NCBI RefSeq assembly: GCF_001939115.1
Contig: NZ_MQTZ01000030.1
Span: 1 to 51,441 of the forward strand
From: Leptolyngbya sp. 'hensonii'
GTDB taxonomy: Bacteria; Cyanobacteriota; Cyanobacteriia; GCF-001939115
Direction of reading: 5' to 3'
Length of the DNA stretch: 51,441 nucleotides
Both the position numbers and the translations under genes were made by a program. Below are positions 35,113 to 43,901 of the stretch, piece after piece (position 1 is the stretch's first letter; every line of letters begins with the position of its first letter). The notes under the pieces were generated by a model that was given only the letters and a program-made list of their open reading frames with translations, made no database searches and had not been told where the DNA came from.

Positions 35113-37086
35113 TTAACCTGCCCGATCGGCCAGTTCCAACCAGCGTTCCGTCGCTGTATCGATCGCCTGAGTCAGTTCCGACAGGCGTTCTGACAATTTC
35201 TGCACTTCACTGAAGCCTGCCGGTGGATTGGTATACAAAGTCTTTTCGATCGTTTCTTTCTCCGCTTCCATTGCTGGAATTTGCGTCTCCAGTTGTTCAT
35301 ACTCCCGCTTTTCTTTGAAAGAAAGTTTGCGGATTCTAGTGGAAGTAGGAGATGTGGCAGCAGCAGTTTCTTGAGAGTCCTGAGAAGCAGTGGTCAGCTC
35401 TGACACTGGCTGCAGATTTTGCAGTGGCTGATTAACCGTTGACCGGGCAATTTGCCCCTTGACTGCCTCAGCTTCCTCCTCCGCCTGCTTGTAATCCAGG
35501 TAGACCGAGTAATTGCCGGGATACTGACGCAGGGTACCCCCAGCTTCAAAAGCAAAAATGCTATCTACCGTGCGATCGAGGAAGTAACGATCGTGGGAGA
35601 CCACAATCACACAGCCGTTAAAGTCTTCCAGGTAATCTTCTAAGACCGTCAGGGTTTGCACATCCAGATCATTGGTGGGTTCGTCCAGGATCAGCACATT
35701 TGGCGCACCCATCAGCACCCGTAAGAGAAATAGACGCCGCCGTTCTCCCCCCGATAGCTTGTGAATGGGAGCATATTGCTGATTGGGTGGAAACAGGAAA
35801 CGCTCCAGCATTTGAGAAGCGGTAATGACTTCGCCTTCTGCCGTTTTAACCAGTTCCGCCACGCCCTTCAGATATTCGATCACCCGCTGGTTTTCGTTCA
35901 TCGTCACATCATCCGAATGCTGGTCGAAATAGCCGATGTGGATGGTGGAGCCAATCTCTACCGTGCCTGCATCCGGCTGCACCCGGCCCGTGATCATATC
36001 CAGCAACGTGGATTTGCCCGCTCCGTTGCTACCAATAATCCCGATCCGATCTTCTGGATTGAAATAGTAAGTGAAGTCTTTGATCAGGGTACGATCGCCA
36101 TAAGCCTTGCAGAGACCCGTTAGTTCGATCACCTTCTTGCCAATCCGACGACCGGCAGTGGAAATCTCAACTTTGCCTTGGCCCTGCTTGAATTCTTGGC
36201 CCTGCATCTCATGGATGCGATCGATGCGGGCTTTTTGTTTAGTGCTGCGAGCCTTAGGACCTCGCTTCAGCCACTCCAGTTCCCGCCGCAAGACCCCGAC
36301 ATGTTTTCGCTGGCTGCTGGCCGCCACCTCTTCCGCTTCGGCCTTCTTGGTCAAGTAGTACGCATAGTTGCCATTGTAGGTATAGAGATCTCCCCGATCG
36401 ACCTCCAGAATCCGATTGGTAACTCGATCAAGGAAGTAGCGATCGTGGGTAATCAGCAACAAAGCCCCTCGAAACCGGTTCAGATAACTCTGTAACCACT
36501 CTACCGACAGGGCATCCAGATGGTTAGTCGGCTCATCCATCAAGAGCCCGTCCGGCTCAGACAGCAGGGCTGTGGCCAGGGCAATTCGTTTCCGGTACCC
36601 CCCGGACAGAGCGCCAATGCGAGCCTCAAAATCCTCAATTCCCAGCTTGCTGAGAATGATCTTGGCATTGGTTTCCAGTTCCCAGGCTCCCGCTGCTTCC
36701 ATTCGTTGCGACAGGCTGGAAAGCTTGGCCATCAGCGTCTCCGTATCCCCATGGCCATGGGCCAGCTTATCAGACAGGGCCTCATACTCCCGCACCAGAT
36801 CCATTTGCTCCCCACTGTCTGCAAAGACCTGCTCGAGGACGGTCCGATTCTCATCCAGCTCCGGTTGTTGGGGCAGGTAAACCACTCTAGAGCCGGGATT
36901 GGTCCAGAGTTCTCCTTCGTCGATCGGCTCCAACCCTGCAATCATTTTCAGTAGGGTTGATTTACCGGAACCATTGATGCCAATCAAGCCCACTTTATCG
37001 CCTTCATTCAGGCTGAAGCTGGCATCCCGCAGGATTTCTTTGATCCCAAAGTCTTTCTTAACCGATCGCAGCGTAAAAATTGCCAT
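35113..37086 (-). CDS. ABC-F ATPase (ribosome-associated, EttA/Uup group)
   Basis: 657 residues with two nucleotide-binding domains and no membrane segments. The first has GINGSGKSTLL, LSGGYRKRIALA and LLMDEPTNHLD. The second has GSNGAGKSTLL, LSGGERRRLFLL and LILDEPTNDLD. The linker between (about 245-320) has the basic P-site tRNA-interacting region. The C-terminal about 100 residues form a coiled coil (FKEKREYEQLETQIPAMEAEKETIEKTL), as in Uup. ABC-F proteins act at the ribosome during stalled or difficult translation. Confidence 0.93.
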   Translation of the reverse strand: MAIFTLRSVKKDFGIKEILRDASFSLNEGDKVGLIGINGSGKSTLLKMIAGLEPIDEGELWTNPGSRVVYLPQQPELDENRTVLEQVFADSGEQMDLVREYEALSDKLAHGHGDTETLMAKLSSLSQRMEAAGAWELETNAKIILSKLGIEDFEARIGALSGGYRKRIALATALLSEPDGLLMDEPTNHLDALSVEWLQSYLNRFRGALLLITHDRYFLDRVTNRILEVDRGDLYTYNGNYAYYLTKKAEAEEVAASSQRKHVGVLRRELEWLKRGPKARSTKQKARIDRIHEMQGQEFKQGQGKVEISTAGRRIGKKVIELTGLCKAYGDRTLIKDFTYYFNPEDRIGIIGSNGAGKSTLLDMITGRVQPDAGTVEIGSTIHIGYFDQHSDDVTMNENQRVIEYLKGVAELVKTAEGEVITASQMLERFLFPPNQQYAPIHKLSGGERRRLFLLRVLMGAPNVLILDEPTNDLDVQTLTVLEDYLEDFNGCVIVVSHDRYFLDRTVDSIFAFEAGGTLRQYPGNYSVYLDYKQAEEEAEAVKGQIARSTVNQPLQNLQPVSELTTASQDSQETAAATSPTSTRIRKLSFKEKREYEQLETQIPAMEAEKETIEKTLYTNPPAGFSEVQKLSERLSELTQAIDTATERWLELADRAG

Positions 37087-37110
37087 GAGCTACAGGTCAC
37101 CTTCAGTAAC

Positions 37111-38046
37111 CTAGTTTAGCGTTGCCTGGAGTCCACTCGCCTGTTTCGCTTCTATTCGGCCCCTGATTGAGGCTCGTATGGGAATATCCAGCAGAACATA
37201 GAACAGCCATTTGGCGGCAGTGGCAAATTTCCGATCCCTCAGCAAGACTGCCAGCAAGTAAGCTGTCTCTAATGCTGTTTTGTAAGGATGGGACGCAAGC
37301 GTTGGATCGAAGTCTTTCCCATGCCGGATGCGTTTGATGGCAATAATGATTCCCTTCAAAAGACAGACATAGTACGTCATTACCGAGCCAGTTTTTAAGG
37401 CTTCATACAGGAAGTTTAGATCGCCCCCCAACCCTCGCCACTTCCGGTCTTTAGCCGGAGCCTGATAGTGATTGGCCCTGGCCTTTTCAGCTCTAACAAT
37501 CTTCAGACCCTGACGCTGGACTCGGCGGGCCAAGTCATGCTCCTCGCAACCATAGGTCTTAAAGTACCGAATATTAGTATCAAATTGAAAGTAATCTGCC
37601 AGCACTTGCCTGAGCGAAAACAAACTCCCTGTGCCAAAAGTGGGGGCATTCCAATCATGGGATCCATGACATTGGTAGACGCAACCCCAGGTAAACATCA
37701 GGTCAGGGTCGTTAATATATAGCTCGGCAATTTCATCCAGACAATCCGGGAATGGACTCACATCATCGTCCATGAAAACGATAATGCTCCCTTGAGCATG
37801 GGCAAGGGCTCGATTTCTGCTAAACGGTAAGCCTCGATTTCTCCCATTGCGCAGGATGGACAGATGCTCGATTTTGGTTGGGTAGTCATGGAGCACCTGT
37901 TCAACTGGTTCTGGGGAATGATCATCCACCACAATCACTTCATAGTTCGGATAAGTCACTTGCTCGATCGCAGGCATACTATACTTTCGCAAACTCTCAG
38001 CCCGGTTATAGGTGCAGAGGGCGATCGTGATTAGGGGGAGCTTCAT
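37111..38046 (-). CDS. Family 2 glycosyltransferase
   Basis: 311 residues from ATG 38046 (MKLPLITIALCTYNRAESL); the upstream extension to 38130 is not family-like. GT-A landmarks are EVIVVDDHSPEP, NRGLPFSRNRALAHA and the DxD site FMDDDVSPF. An ED-type EEHDLARRV follows in the acceptor region. One hydrophobic segment near the C-terminus (KWLFYVLLDIPI) may associate with the membrane. The sugar and acceptor are unknown. It lies 24 bp downstream of the ABC-F start on the same strand but is probably separate. Confidence 0.9.
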   Translation of the reverse strand: MKLPLITIALCTYNRAESLRKYSMPAIEQVTYPNYEVIVVDDHSPEPVEQVLHDYPTKIEHLSILRNGRNRGLPFSRNRALAHAQGSIIVFMDDDVSPFPDCLDEIAELYINDPDLMFTWGCVYQCHGSHDWNAPTFGTGSLFSLRQVLADYFQFDTNIRYFKTYGCEEHDLARRVQRQGLKIVRAEKARANHYQAPAKDRKWRGLGGDLNFLYEALKTGSVMTYYVCLLKGIIIAIKRIRHGKDFDPTLASHPYKTALETAYLLAVLLRDRKFATAAKWLFYVLLDIPIRASIRGRIEAKQASGLQATLN

Positions 38047-38187
38047 AGAATTCAAGACCCTGATTACCTTAAAGATAATACTATTGCTTACTGGATGCCT
38101 GCCGGGAAGGCAGTTCCTGCCGGATGCCATCTACCCATGGCAGAATCAATTACTCTAGTTCTAGAAGCCTATCAACCCGCAAGCACC

Positions 38188-38898
38188 ATGATTGACCTCT
38201 ACTACTGGCCCACTCCCAACGGGCACAAAATCACCATCTTTCTGGAAGAAGCCGAGCTGGGCTATCGGATTATCCCCGTCAATATTGGTGCCGGTGATCA
38301 GTTTAAGCCAGATTTTTTGAACATTGCTCCCAACAATCGCATGCCCGCCATCATTGATGATCACCCGGCAGATGGGGGTACCCCTATCTCCATCTTTGAA
38401 TCGGGCGCAATCCTGCTATATCTGGCCGAGAAAACTGGGAAGTTTTTACCAACGCCGTTGCGTGATCGCAAAACAGTCCTGGAATGGTTATTCTGGCAAA
38501 TGGGTGGGCTGGGTCCCATGGCCGGACAAAATCACCACTTTGCCCAATACGCGCCTGAGAAGCTGCCCTACGCCATCGATCGCTATGTGAAAGAAACTAA
38601 TCGGCTCTATGGGGTTCTGAACCGTCAGCTAGAAGGGCGGGACTACATTGCTGGGGCCTATTCCATTGCCGATATGGCCTGCTATCCCTGGATTGTGCCC
38701 TACGAACGGCAACAGCAAAATTTGGAGGACTTCCCCAATCTGAAACGTTGGTTTGGGCAGATGCACGATCGACCGGCTGTGATTCGAGCCTATGAAAAGG
38801 GGCAGCCCTATAGCAAGCAACCTACCGTTAACGAGGAGAGTCAGAAAATCCTGTTTGGCCAGACAGCCGCATCTATTCAACCAGCAGGAAACCAATAA
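38188..38898 (+). CDS. Glutathione S-transferase (YfcG/Nu-class type)
   Basis: 236 residues from ATG 38188 (MIDLYYWPTPNGHKITIFLEEAEL), which matches the YfcG start; earlier ATGs (38137) are in a less conserved extension. The thioredoxin fold has NNRMPAIIDD, and FESGAILLYLAEKTGKFLP is the glutathione-contact region. The C-terminal helical domain has SIADMACYPWI. YfcG-type enzymes act on glutathione disulfides and peroxides. Confidence 0.92.
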   Translation: MIDLYYWPTPNGHKITIFLEEAELGYRIIPVNIGAGDQFKPDFLNIAPNNRMPAIIDDHPADGGTPISIFESGAILLYLAEKTGKFLPTPLRDRKTVLEWLFWQMGGLGPMAGQNHHFAQYAPEKLPYAIDRYVKETNRLYGVLNRQLEGRDYIAGAYSIADMACYPWIVPYERQQQNLEDFPNLKRWFGQMHDRPAVIRAYEKGQPYSKQPTVNEESQKILFGQTAASIQPAGNQ

Positions 38899-38919
38899 GG
38901 TGACATGTTCCCCTGATTA

Positions 38920-39993
38920 TCATTGTTGGCCAGAGGATGACATCTTTTCTCGCCGCACTACTTCAATCTGATTGACCTCAAAAACCAATGTAAAGGTCTG
39001 CCCCATTGATTTTTCTATAAATTTTTCTAGGAGCGTTACTTGTTTTGGGGTAACAGCTTCTGAACTGCGAACGGTTAATCGGACTTCAGGAGGGATGACC
39101 AACCAATTTGTTTCAATCTTTAGCAGTTCTACACGCTGAAATGTCATCGTCCGATTCAGCAATGCTTGTTTGAGATTGGCCTCCAGACGACTCTGCCTCA
39201 CCAGATCAATAAAACTTAGACCGAGGGGAACGAGCAGAATACTCGTCAAAATAGTTGCCAATATCAATGCTTTCCGGGCCTGGGAAAATGGCGCATAGCC
39301 TGCCAGGAAGAAGGTCACCATGCAAGAGAGCATAATTCCCAACAGGTTAGTCAAGTAGAGTAATGATGCGCCCAAGCTCAGGATGCCATTGGCGTGGGAT
39401 AACCCCAAACCAATGACGCATAGGGGAGGCATCAAGGCAACGGCGATAGCTGTTCCTGCCAGACTACCAGAAATTTTAGGTTGCACTTTCCCATAGCCAC
39501 TGATGCTGCCAGATGAGATAGCAATACCCAGATCTAAGAGATTAGGTTTAGACCGCGCTAAAATTTCACTGCCAAAGGTTGAAAATCCTGCTAATGATCC
39601 TAATATCCAGGAGAGGATGACAGCCAGTACTGTTCCCACTGCAACTGAAGTAAGTCCCCGTCGGAAGAGTGTGATATCCCCTTCTAGGGCACCAAACGCC
39701 AGACCTCGAATGGGTAACATCAGAGGCGCAACAATCATGGCTCCGATGATAACGGCTACACTATTAGAGAGTAATCCGAGGGTAGCAATGATACAGGATC
39801 CAACAATGAGAATTAGAAAATTGAGATCCAGTTTGGATTCTTCCAGGAGTTCAGTGCGAAGTTGATGCAGTTTCGTTGCATCAGCTATTGTACGTTGTGA
39901 ATGCCGAATGCATCGTCGTACGATCGCCACCACAGGGACTGCCCAACTGGCCGGAATTCTTCTCAACATACACAACCCTCTGGAAAACTTCAT
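38920..39993 (-). CDS. DUF389-family membrane protein
   Basis: 357 residues from ATG 39993; the frame extends to 40077 with unlikely sequence. Five or six membrane helices cover about 65-265, with the DUF389 signatures SNSVAVIIGAMIVAPLMLPI and GSLAGTAIAVALMPPLCVIGL. The C-terminal 100 residues are soluble. The function of the family is unknown. It is preceded by a promoter-sized gap to the retron cassette's last gene. Confidence 0.85.
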   Translation of the reverse strand: MKFSRGLCMLRRIPASWAVPVVAIVRRCIRHSQRTIADATKLHQLRTELLEESKLDLNFLILIVGSCIIATLGLLSNSVAVIIGAMIVAPLMLPIRGLAFGALEGDITLFRRGLTSVAVGTVLAVILSWILGSLAGFSTFGSEILARSKPNLLDLGIAISSGSISGYGKVQPKISGSLAGTAIAVALMPPLCVIGLGLSHANGILSLGASLLYLTNLLGIMLSCMVTFFLAGYAPFSQARKALILATILTSILLVPLGLSFIDLVRQSRLEANLKQALLNRTMTFQRVELLKIETNWLVIPPEVRLTVRSSEAVTPKQVTLLEKFIEKSMGQTFTLVFEVNQIEVVRREKMSSSGQQ

Positions 39994-40142
39994 TTTGTAT
40001 TCATCATCCCCCTTCCTGAAGAAGCGGATTTCCCAGTCATTCTGGCAGCACCTCTGTCCCTGGTATAGAGGCTTCACAGGTCAATGGGATGCGATGCTTG
40101 CTAATCCCCCGCATATCTCACCAGCAAACTGGAACCAGCAGA

Positions 40143-42203
40143 TCAAACTAACTTCTTGATGTCGCCGAAGGCCCGGTAGAAGCCCCCACGAGAGGATTCG
40201 CGAATTTCTGCCACCAGATAGCGGGCTCCCTCTTCTCGAATGTCCTTCGGGAACTGCACTTTCCAGGTGGCGTTGTAGCCAGGGGAAGCAGTGCGAATCC
40301 GGAGCTGGCTGCCCTCCCGGAAACATTCCACGATCACACCGCCAGTGGTGGCAGAAGTGGTTTCCAGAGTGGTGGAAGGCAGGGAGGCAACGGCCTGGGG
40401 CGCTTTGATGTCCACGACCTGGGGGATGGTGCCTGCCTGGGCCGCCGCGATCGCCGTCTCACTAGCATCAATACAGGCCAGGGAACCATCGGTGGTGACA
40501 ATATACAGCCGATCTCGGAAAAACTGCATGGAGTAGGCGGAGCCACAGCCTGTAGCCAGTTTCCAAAGGCGATCGCCCTGCTGGTTGAAGCAGTAGAGGG
40601 AAGAATAGTTATCTCCAGCAAAGACATACTTGCCGTCCTCGGCAGCAGCACAGGAATAGACTGCGGCATCACAGGCATAGACCGTCCCGGCTTCCCCTTT
40701 CTTGGAAAAGCAATGGACCTTATTGGAGGAGGTGGCCGCATAGACACTGCTCTCTTCCTGCCAGCCAAACAGCACTATGCCCCCCGTCGGCTGATGCCAG
40801 ATCAGGCGGCCATCTTCCCAGTCATACATGGTGACGCCGCCGCTGTGCCCGTGGTAGACTCCGATTTCATCACAGCGGATCATCCAGCCGGACGCTCCCT
40901 GGCTCCGCTTCATCCACTGGGATTCGTCTTCCTGGTTGATCACTGCCACCTGGCCCCCCGCATCGGAAACCCCCAGCACCCCATCATGGATATCCAGCCA
41001 GAAAATATCCACATCGGGGGCAATCTCGTAGGCGACGCGGGGCACCTTGCTGCTCAGGTCATACACCTTGCCATCATCACAACCGGCGTAGATCCAGTCC
41101 TCATCGGCCACGATGCACTTCACCCCTTCCGGCAGGGTGAACTGACCCAGAACCTGCCCCTGATGGTCCAGGACGAACACCCGTCCCGCCTGATTGCCCA
41201 GCCAGCAATGCTGCTCATCCACAAAAATCCCCAGGGCTGGAGAACCGGAGGCAAACTTCCAGAGCACGGGAGACTGCTTCGCTGTTGATCGATTACTGGT
41301 CATCTGGCGACGGGTCACGGGCCGCTTCTGCCGCCCCCCCATCACCGCCCGTTCGTAGCCCTTCTTCAGCTTCTCGTTGATTTTCTTGGCAGCGTCCGCT
41401 TTGGCCTTTTCCGGTGAGGCATGGGTCTTGGTTTGGACCTGGCCCTGGTCTCCAATCCGACCATAGCGAATCGTCACCTCACTGCCTTTGATCACCACCT
41501 CATAGAATTTGTGGGACCCCCCATCCGCTTCGGACAGTTCCAGATAGGTTTTCTCTTCGTCACCGGCTGCGGGGGCAGCCACGGGCACTGGCACTGGCAC
41601 TGATTCTGGTGGGGTAGCCACGGGCACTGGGGTAGGTTCTGGAGTGGGTGCCGGGGTGGTTACTGGACTGGGTGTAGGAACTGGTAGGGGCTGAGGCTCG
41701 GCGAAGAACTCCAGGAAGCCAAAGTATTCTGCACCTTTGCACTGGGGGAAACGATCGGCATTGAGAAACTGGGAGCGGGCTAAGGGAAAGGAACACCACT
41801 GGGTAAACCGCTGCAAGCTTTCACCAGGAATGGAATAAGTGACCTTACCTATCCGGCGAGATGTGGAGGAGCCGTAGGCGATCAGGACCCCCTCCTCATA
41901 GGCCAGCAGAAAGGACATGTTTTCCAGTTGCGCCACGTTACCAGCCTGAGGTTTGAGGCGGTTCCATTCGTCCACTAGACAGTACTCAATCGCAAAAAAA
42001 TCGGCATGGGCAATTTCCGGAAACGCATCCGCATTGGCAAAGAGTTCCCGGTCGATCGTAGGACCGTAATCATAGGAAAAGACCCGGACAGTCTCATAGA
42101 CAAAGGGAATCAGTAACAGACCAATGAATTCCCCCTGGTCGGCGTCACAAATCACCAACCGACCCGTTTTCCCTTTCCGCAAAATATATCGGGGCTTCTC
42201 CAT
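40143..42203 (-). CDS. WGR-domain protein with predicted beta-propeller; third gene of retron cassette
   Basis: 686 residues. The first 170 are an unassigned globular region. A Pro/Thr/Val-rich linker (about 172-213) follows. A WGR domain (about 217-290) has KFYEVVIKGSEVTIRYGRIGDQGQ with YGR in place of WGR, and the usual SPEKAKADAAKKINEKLKKGY tail. WGR domains bind nucleic acid near PARP and DNA-repair proteins. Residues about 320-630 hold repeats such as IFVDEQHCWLGNQAGRVFVLD and YIVTTDGSLACID, typical of a PQQ/WD-like propeller. A conserved cap follows. The gene starts six bases after the reverse-transcriptase stop codon, so it is cotranscribed with it. Confidence 0.75.
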   Translation of the reverse strand: MEKPRYILRKGKTGRLVICDADQGEFIGLLLIPFVYETVRVFSYDYGPTIDRELFANADAFPEIAHADFFAIEYCLVDEWNRLKPQAGNVAQLENMSFLLAYEEGVLIAYGSSTSRRIGKVTYSIPGESLQRFTQWCSFPLARSQFLNADRFPQCKGAEYFGFLEFFAEPQPLPVPTPSPVTTPAPTPEPTPVPVATPPESVPVPVPVAAPAAGDEEKTYLELSEADGGSHKFYEVVIKGSEVTIRYGRIGDQGQVQTKTHASPEKAKADAAKKINEKLKKGYERAVMGGRQKRPVTRRQMTSNRSTAKQSPVLWKFASGSPALGIFVDEQHCWLGNQAGRVFVLDHQGQVLGQFTLPEGVKCIVADEDWIYAGCDDGKVYDLSSKVPRVAYEIAPDVDIFWLDIHDGVLGVSDAGGQVAVINQEDESQWMKRSQGASGWMIRCDEIGVYHGHSGGVTMYDWEDGRLIWHQPTGGIVLFGWQEESSVYAATSSNKVHCFSKKGEAGTVYACDAAVYSCAAAEDGKYVFAGDNYSSLYCFNQQGDRLWKLATGCGSAYSMQFFRDRLYIVTTDGSLACIDASETAIAAAQAGTIPQVVDIKAPQAVASLPSTTLETTSATTGGVIVECFREGSQLRIRTASPGYNATWKVQFPKDIREEGARYLVAEIRESSRGGFYRAFGDIKKLV

Positions 42204-42208
42204 GGGTA

Positions 42209-43627
42209 TTACCTGCGTTTGCGTTTGTACTTCTGTTTAATGCGCTTGACCTGAGCCAGGAGTTTCTGGCCTTTTTCGGGATTCACCATCGCGACATAAT
42301 TGGCAAACCCGTGAATCGACGCCATTAAATCTCGCGAATGGCCCCATTGTTTCCCTGCTGGTCCATCCTTCTCGATCTGGTAAAGGATGGCCCGGAAGCG
42401 TTTCAAGGTCTCCCGGTCCACATTCAATTTGTGGTTGACCACAATTCCGGTCACTTCCTGCTGGCGGGAATTCCGTAGCACCCTGGTTTTCTGATCATGC
42501 ACCGTGAAGCCTTCGTGGGTAAGGATGGCCACCGATCGCTGCAGCAGATTACAAATCTGGCGCAGCGCGTCCCCGGAGCCTGAAAAGGTGAGATCGTCGG
42601 CATAGCGGGTATAGGTGAAGCCGAGGGTTGTGGCCATCTCTGTCAGACGCCGGTCCAGACGGCGGCAGATCAGGTTCGCGATCGTCGGACTGGTGGGAGC
42701 CCCCTGGGGCAGGCGGCGATCGGTGAGGGCTACATAGTAGGTCTGGCCATCCAGGTCCACCGTCTCCACCTCCGGTTCCGTACAGAGCAGGGCCAGGATG
42801 GTGGCGACGGCTTCAGAGTAACCGAAAGAGCGAAACAGTCCTTTGACCCGGCGATAGGAAATGGTCGGGAAAAAGTCCTGCAGATCCAGGTTAATCACCA
42901 CATCCGCCCCCAGATGGGGCAAGGCATTGGTGACGATCGATCGGCCTCGACAAAATCCATGGGCGGCATCATGGGGCGTTAACCGATCTAGAATATTGTC
43001 CAGAATCCAGTACTGAACCTGTTTCAGTCGAGGCATGGGCGCTGAAATTAGCCGCAGTCCTCCCGTTTTCTTGGGAATCTGGAAGCGCACATAGTGGGAG
43101 GTAGGGCTGGTGCGACGGGCAAAAGCCAGAAATCGCAGGGCGGCGATCGTCAGACCCATGGCTGTCGCTAACTGCTCGGCAGTCAGGCAGAGGGGTAGGC
43201 GGTGCTGCTGCAAGCGATCGGACAACCCTTCAGTCTGATTCAGCCCTCCAGAGACTCCCTCCCCCAGATAGAGAATCTCCTGCTGCCGCCGCTGTTCCCA
43301 GGCAGCAGACCGTTCCTGCCGTTCCCGTTCCCGTCGCTCTTTTGTCTCCTGCTGTTTACGTCTAGATTCGGCCAGACGCTTCTCCAGCATCTGCTTCCGC
43401 AGAATTTTCTCATCCTGCAGGCGGCGGTCTTCCCGTTTTAGTTCCCTCAGTTCCCGATGGATCTCGCCCCGCCGCCGGATCTCGTCTGCCGGGTCCTGGG
43501 GTAGTTCTCCCTGAGCTGGCCAGAAGCCCAGACGGATCATTTCCTCCAGAATGATTTCCTCTCTGGAGGTTTGCCGGATACGATCCCACAGTTCCTCACG
43601 GGTGCGGGGGGGAGATGGCTCGGACAT
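42209..43627 (-). CDS. Retron-type reverse transcriptase with coiled-coil N-terminus
   Basis: 472 residues. Residues about 10-118 are a charged, Arg/Glu-rich coiled coil not found in the shortest retron RTs. The RT core follows, with RFQIPKKTGGLRLISAP, the retron-specific NAxxH motif (NALPH, 234-238) and metal-ligand D248 in NLDLQDFF. Further motifs are QGAPTSP (308-314), catalytic YADD (342-345) and VTG (392-394). NAxxH and VTG distinguish retron RTs from group II intron and other bacterial RTs. A structured intergenic RNA candidate lies directly upstream. A SWIM-domain gene precedes it and a WGR/propeller gene follows, in one minus-strand unit. Confidence 0.93.
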   Translation of the reverse strand: MSEPSPPRTREELWDRIRQTSREEIILEEMIRLGFWPAQGELPQDPADEIRRRGEIHRELRELKREDRRLQDEKILRKQMLEKRLAESRRKQQETKERRERERQERSAAWEQRRQQEILYLGEGVSGGLNQTEGLSDRLQQHRLPLCLTAEQLATAMGLTIAALRFLAFARRTSPTSHYVRFQIPKKTGGLRLISAPMPRLKQVQYWILDNILDRLTPHDAAHGFCRGRSIVTNALPHLGADVVINLDLQDFFPTISYRRVKGLFRSFGYSEAVATILALLCTEPEVETVDLDGQTYYVALTDRRLPQGAPTSPTIANLICRRLDRRLTEMATTLGFTYTRYADDLTFSGSGDALRQICNLLQRSVAILTHEGFTVHDQKTRVLRNSRQQEVTGIVVNHKLNVDRETLKRFRAILYQIEKDGPAGKQWGHSRDLMASIHGFANYVAMVNPEKGQKLLAQVKRIKQKYKRKRR

Positions 43628-43689
43628 GACCGAAATGGATAGGGTTGGTGATGCGGTAAGAGCGGGACAACCATTTGGGCTGCCCCACT

Positions 43690-43900
43690 GGCGGAACCTT
43701 CCTTCGTAAACCCCCTGGAACTGGATCGCTCAACTCAAGCGGCTCCCGGGTACTATCGCTCGTTAGCTTCGCGGAAACGACACCGTAACAGCGATAGTAC
43801 CCGGAGAGACGCACAGTTAAGAGCGGGCCAGTGATGCGCGTTTAGACTAACCACAAGGATGGCGATCCACCATCCGGATTGCAAGGTTTGACGTTCCGCC
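43690..43900 (-). ncRNA. Candidate retron msr-msd RNA
   Basis: Read on the minus strand (5' end near 43900). The ends are complementary: ggcggaac (43690-43697) with gttccgcc (43893-43900), 8 bp. Allowing a 7-nt bulge, 11 bp pair (43690-43700 with 43883-43887 plus 43895-43900), as expected for a1/a2. A short hairpin (43857-43862/43870-43875) would be msr. A 15-bp perfect stem, ccgggtactatcgct (43746-43760) with agcgatagtacccgg (43790-43804), plus 4 bp after a bulge, would be msd. The canonical TAGC branching site is not obvious; the sequence after a1 reads TTGC. Structure is inferred by eye. Confidence 0.7.
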
Positions 43901-43901
43901 T

